The notes beneath the pieces are model-generated. The model was not told the origin of the DNA. It did no database searches and saw only the letters and a list, made by a program, of their open reading frames with translations. A stretch of DNA of 9,586 nt from Sulfurimonas sp. (lineage in GTDB: Bacteria > Campylobacterota > Campylobacteria > Campylobacterales > Sulfurimonadaceae), in assembly GCA_022712845.1 (NCBI GenBank), contig JAFLJV010000056.1, positions 1 through 9,586 on the forward strand, given 5' to 3'. The translations under genes were made by a program, and so were the position numbers. Every line of letters begins with the position of its first letter. Positions within the stretch are counted from its first letter, which is position 1. Positions 6,111 to 9,586 of the stretch are shown piece after piece.

Positions 6111-7432
6111 TTTTTCTAATCTCTAAAGATACAAAAAAAGTCTTCTCTATTGCAATCCCAGCTGCATTAAAACATTTAGTAGATATTCTTCAAGTTCTTA
6201 TAGATATGTTAATGGTTGGTATGGTTAGTGTATCAGCACTTGCCGCTGTTGGTATGAGTATGCAGTTTATGATGATTATAAATGTACTGATGACTCTTTA
6301 CGTTGTTGGTGGAAATGCACTTATATCTCGTTTTATTGGTCAAGGTAGAAAAAAAAGGGCATCCTCACTTTTATACTCACTTGGAGTTTTTGCAATTATT
6401 TTATCTGTTTTTGTAACTATTGGTGGATATATGGGTAGTGAAGCTATATATAGAATTATGGGTGCTCAGCCTGAAGTGATAGAGCAGGGTTCACTATACT
6501 TTAAAATACTCTCACTTGGAATTGTAGTTATATTTATAGATAACCTTCTTTATAATGCACTCTCAGCTGCAGGAGATACTAAAAGCTCACTTTATATAAA
6601 ACTTTTCTCAGCGTGCCTTAATGCCTTTTTAAATTATGTTTTTATATTTGGTCATTATGGTTTTGAAGCTATGGGGATAGAGGGAGCTGCTTATGCTACT
6701 GTTATTGCATACTGTTTTAATGTTATGGCATATTATATACTTCTTAAAAAACCTCACTCAAAACTAAACTTAATCCCCATAATCAGAATCAGTGATCTTA
6801 AAAGAGTTTGGAATGTGGGATGGAGTGCAGCACTTGACCGTGGAATTTCAAGTCTCTCTTTTTTAGTTTTTGTCTCAATTATAACAGCTTATGGAACAGC
6901 GGAGTTAGCAGGTTATCAAGTAGGTCTTAGAATTGAGGGAATTGCATTTATGCCAGGATTTGGTTTTGCGATAGCTGCTATGGCATTGGTGGGACAAAAT
7001 TTAGGTGCAAACAATAAAGATAAAGCTTATAATATGGGTGTTATAAGTGGAAGAATCGCATATATATTTATGGGAAGTGTTGGTTTTATACTTGTACTTT
7101 TTCCAGAGTATTTAGTTAGTTTTTTTACAGAGGATAAAGCTACCATAGTGGTTGCTTCATATTATCTTATTCTTGTTGGTTTAGCACAAATTCCACTGGC
7201 AATAATGTTTGTCTATTCAGGTGCTCTAAGGGGAGCAGGTGCTACAAAAACCACTTTAAAAATAAATGTACTCTCCTTATGGTTTTTAAGAGTTATTCCA
7301 TCATATATAGCTTATAAAATGGGTTATGGAGTTATTGTAATTTTTATAATTATGAATATTGAAACATTAATAAAGGGAATAATATATTGGAGAATATATA
7401 CTAAAAGAAAATGGTTAAATACAGAAGTTTAA
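6110..7432 (+). CDS. MATE family multidrug/Na+ or H+ antiporter, probable ATT start
   Basis: A multidrug and toxin extrusion (MATE) exporter with about 12 membrane helices. Typical signs in extended numbering: SIAIPAALKHLVDILQVLIDMLMVG (helix 1, Pro17), ISRFIGQGRKKRA (about 72-84), NALSAAGDTKSS (about 149-160), and in the second half GQNLGA (295-300) and GALRGAGATKTT. The first in-frame ATG is at 6206, but starting there would delete half of helix 1. The reading frame is open upstream to a TGA at 6098. The best start is ATT at 6110, overlapping the upstream TAA exactly as ATG does at the other TAATG junctions, with GAGGA six bases before; this gives 440 residues, normal for the family. ATT starts are rare but real (infC). 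A sequence error or a point mutation from ATG is the alternative. Confidence 0.88.
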   Translation: MFLISKDTKKVFSIAIPAALKHLVDILQVLIDMLMVGMVSVSALAAVGMSMQFMMIINVLMTLYVVGGNALISRFIGQGRKKRASSLLYSLGVFAIILSVFVTIGGYMGSEAIYRIMGAQPEVIEQGSLYFKILSLGIVVIFIDNLLYNALSAAGDTKSSLYIKLFSACLNAFLNYVFIFGHYGFEAMGIEGAAYATVIAYCFNVMAYYILLKKPHSKLNLIPIIRISDLKRVWNVGWSAALDRGISSLSFLVFVSIITAYGTAELAGYQVGLRIEGIAFMPGFGFAIAAMALVGQNLGANNKDKAYNMGVISGRIAYIFMGSVGFILVLFPEYLVSFFTEDKATIVVASYYLILVGLAQIPLAIMFVYSGALRGAGATKTTLKINVLSLWFLRVIPSYIAYKMGYGVIVIFIIMNIETLIKGIIYWRIYTKRKWLNTEV

Positions 7433-7457
7433 CATGTATCATAATTTAAAGCTAAGA

Positions 7458-7473
7458 TATAAAAAGCTACAAT
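7458..7473 (+). promoter_or_regulatory. Candidate promoter for the GGDEF/EAL gene
   Basis: Within the 48-nt gap after the MATE gene are TATAAA (7458-7463) and TACAAT (7468-7473). TACAAT as -10 would place the start of RNA at or next to the ATG at 7481, a leaderless message; TATAAA would leave about 11 bases. No terminator-like hairpin is seen in the gap, so read-through from the MATE gene is also possible. Confidence 0.3.
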
Positions 7474-7480
7474 CATATCT

Positions 7481-9586
7481 ATGAATAGTTTACCTATGCG
7501 TACAAAACGTAATACATTATTTGTTGTTTTAGCTCTTTTAGCAATATCATTGGTAGGTGGGTATCAATATTTAAATAACCAATTAAATAGTTCAATTGAT
7601 GAACAGTTTAATAATATATCAGCAAATACACATAAACTTTTTACGTTGAGTATGCAACAAAGAAAAAAAAATATAGAATCTAAATTATCAGAATTAATCT
7701 CTATAAGTGGACTAACTAAAGCAGTTTTAAATAAAGATAGCAAAAAAATAGATTCAATTATTAAATCATATTATGAAAACAATAATCTTTTTGAAAATAA
7801 AAAAGATAAACTTATTTTTCGTTCAATTGAGGGGACAGTACTTTATCATACTCATAATACTGAAATTTTTAGTAAAAAATTTAATAATAAAAAAAGAAAA
7901 CTAATAATAGATACAAATACATTTGAACAATCATATAGTGGGTTTGAAGTTGAAGAATCAAATATAATATATCGCATAACAAAACCTATTTTCCATCAAA
8001 AAGATGAATACATCGGTAGTCTAGAATTAGAATTACCAATAAATAAGTTTATACAAAATATAAGTTCCTTATTTAAAATAGAAATAGGTGTTGCTGTAGA
8101 TAAATTTATGCTTGAAAATATATTTAATAAATCAAAACAAGTTTTTATTCCAATTGGAAATAGATATCTTTTAACTGAGGGAAGTGATGAATTAAAAATA
8201 CATATTTTAAAAAATAACGATAAAAGCTCAGATTTATATAAAATTGATAATACTATTCTTTTAAAAAATCATTTTGGTGAAGTATCTGGATATTTTGTTT
8301 TGGGGTATGATATATCAGCATTAGTACAAAAAGACAAAGAGTTTATATATCGTTTATTTTCAATGATGATTATTATGAGTTTTATCATAGGTATTGTATT
8401 ACATCTTAGCTTTAAAAAGATATTTAAAGAGTTTAAAAGACAAGCCTATACAGATAGTTTAACAGGTTTACCAAATAGAGAAGCTTTAGAAGACTTACTT
8501 ATGAAAAATAAATTAAATTTATTAATTTTGAGTAATATTAAAGAGTTTAGCTTATTAAATGAAATATATGGGATTAAAACTGCTAATCAAATTTTGATTA
8601 AGGTTGCAAAAGCATTTGAAAAATTTTCAAAAAAAAATAATTTTCATGTATATAGAATTTCAGCTGATGAATTTGTTTTACTTAAGTTTGAAGATACTTT
8701 TGAACCAGAAGAGTATTTAGAAATTATTGAAAAACTTCATAAAGATATTAATTCACTTATAATTGAAATAGATTCAATTAACGATATTGTAGATATTGAA
8801 ATATATTCTGGGGTATCAATAAGCTACGAGTATTCTCTTGCAGAAGCACAAATGGCACTTAAAAAAGTTAAAGAAAATACTTTATCGTATTTAGCATATT
8901 CTCAAAAAGTTGATAGAAAACAGCACTCACAGAAAGTTATAAATATAAAGAAAATTCTTAGGTATGCACTTGAAAATAATAATGTTGTACCTTTCTTTCA
9001 GCCAATAACAAATAAATATGGAAAAATAATAAAATATGAAGCATTAGTTCGCATAATTGAGCATAATAAAAATGAAGAGATTATTTTAACTCCAAATGAA
9101 TTTTTAAGTATATCAATGCATAGTGGTTTATATGTAAAAGTTGCAGTTACTATGATAAAACAGAGTTTAGATTTTTTTATTGATAAAGACAAAAAAATTT
9201 CTATAAATTTACTGCCAAGTGATTTTTTTAATTTAACAATTATGGATACATTAAAAAATTCAATAGAAAAATTTGGTGCTACAAATAGAATTGTTTTAGA
9301 AGTGATAGAACAAGATAGTATAGAAGATTTTGATAGGTTAATAAAAGTTTTAAATAGCTTAAGAAAAAAGGGTGTACTAATTGCTATAGATGATTTTGGT
9401 AGTGGGTATGCAAACTATGCAAATATAATAAAGATTAAACCAGATTATATCAAAATAGATGGTTCACTTATAAGAGATATACTTGTAAATAAAGAATCAA
9501 AAATATTAGTTAAAAGTATTGTTGATTTTGCAAAAGAGTTAAAGATTATCACTGTAGCAGAGTATGTTGAAAATGAAGATATTTTT
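7481..9586 (+). CDS. Membrane-anchored GGDEF/EAL protein with degenerate GGDEF; probable c-di-GMP phosphodiesterase (3' end outside the window)
   Basis: The visible 702 codons lack a stop. Order: short cytoplasmic N-terminus, helix 1 (about 12-30), a periplasmic region of about 260 residues resembling Cache-type sensors (ITKPIFHQKDEYIGSLELE), helix 2 (about 292-310), GGDEF domain (about 320-480) and EAL domain (from about 500). The GGDEF domain keeps LTGLPNR (327-333), but its signature reads SADEF (394-398). The metal-binding Asp before the NIKEF stretch is Asn, and the usual GD after GH is AN, so cyclase activity is unlikely. The EAL domain keeps EALVR (E520), N576, the ExxE pair E607/E610, DDFG (D637, D638), K658 in IKIDG, and E694 in AEYVE, so it looks active in hydrolysing c-di-GMP. 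About 60 C-terminal residues are expected beyond the edge. The gene is very rich in A, Asn and Lys codons. The ATG lacks a Shine-Dalgarno. Confidence 0.92.
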   Translation, partial: MNSLPMRTKRNTLFVVLALLAISLVGGYQYLNNQLNSSIDEQFNNISANTHKLFTLSMQQRKKNIESKLSELISISGLTKAVLNKDSKKIDSIIKSYYENNNLFENKKDKLIFRSIEGTVLYHTHNTEIFSKKFNNKKRKLIIDTNTFEQSYSGFEVEESNIIYRITKPIFHQKDEYIGSLELELPINKFIQNISSLFKIEIGVAVDKFMLENIFNKSKQVFIPIGNRYLLTEGSDELKIHILKNNDKSSDLYKIDNTILLKNHFGEVSGYFVLGYDISALVQKDKEFIYRLFSMMIIMSFIIGIVLHLSFKKIFKEFKRQAYTDSLTGLPNREALEDLLMKNKLNLLILSNIKEFSLLNEIYGIKTANQILIKVAKAFEKFSKKNNFHVYRISADEFVLLKFEDTFEPEEYLEIIEKLHKDINSLIIEIDSINDIVDIEIYSGVSISYEYSLAEAQMALKKVKENTLSYLAYSQKVDRKQHSQKVINIKKILRYALENNNVVPFFQPITNKYGKIIKYEALVRIIEHNKNEEIILTPNEFLSISMHSGLYVKVAVTMIKQSLDFFIDKDKKISINLLPSDFFNLTIMDTLKNSIEKFGATNRIVLEVIEQDSIEDFDRLIKVLNSLRKKGVLIAIDDFGSGYANYANIIKIKPDYIKIDGSLIRDILVNKESKILVKSIVDFAKELKIITVAEYVENEDIF

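Noticed and set aside
6206..6208. ATG at 6206 as the start of the MATE gene
   Set aside because: It would remove 32 residues including half of the first helix, has no binding site, and leaves a 95-base gap that is clearly MATE coding sequence.
7433..7480. Possible terminator after the MATE gene
   Set aside because: No stem with a T-run was found; only short AGCT repeats and AT-rich DNA.
8998..9192. Minus-strand open frame of 64 codons
   Set aside because: Antisense to the EAL domain; no start signal or motif.

Overview
The window is AT-rich, gene-dense bacterial DNA. HslV, HslU, ArgG and FlaG have the character of Campylobacterota (Epsilonproteobacteria) proteins. A protein joining a ferredoxin-thioredoxin reductase catalytic domain to a rhodanese domain would suit a sulfur-metabolising, Sulfurimonas- or Arcobacter-like member. 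The genus is an inference from protein style, not from a database search.

Left half (1-4536, all minus strand). Read 5'->3' on the minus strand, the order is flaG, then argG, the FTR-catalytic/rhodanese fusion, rplI, a possible 30-residue microprotein, hslV and hslU (cut by the window edge). From argG to hslU the genes are packed with TAATG overlaps, an 11-nt gap, an 11-nt overlap and a GTGA overlap. This looks like one polycistronic unit combining arginine biosynthesis, a thiol/sulfur redox protein, a ribosomal protein and the HslUV protease. flaG stands apart and has its own near-consensus sigma-28 flagellar promoter.

Divergent junction (4537-4659). The flaG sigma-28 promoter faces left, and weak sigma-70-like boxes for the rightward genes lie in the same short stretch.

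Right half (4660-9586, all plus strand). An MFS exporter, an 82-residue three-helix membrane protein and a MATE exporter form a coupled trio. The MATE gene has no ATG at its natural start. It appears to begin at ATT, in the exact position where the other junctions have the ATG of TAATG, and with a well-placed GAGGA upstream. After 48 nt comes a membrane-anchored sensor protein with a degenerate GGDEF domain (SADEF) and an EAL domain that looks catalytically intact, so probably a c-di-GMP phosphodiesterase. It runs off the right edge.

No tRNA, rRNA, CRISPR array, insertion sequence or long repeat was seen. No stretch above 300 bases lacks a gene; the longest gap is 3997-4152. The points most worth a second look are the ATT start, the microprotein candidate, the FTR/rhodanese fusion, the small membrane protein between two exporters, and two genes with little or no leader.
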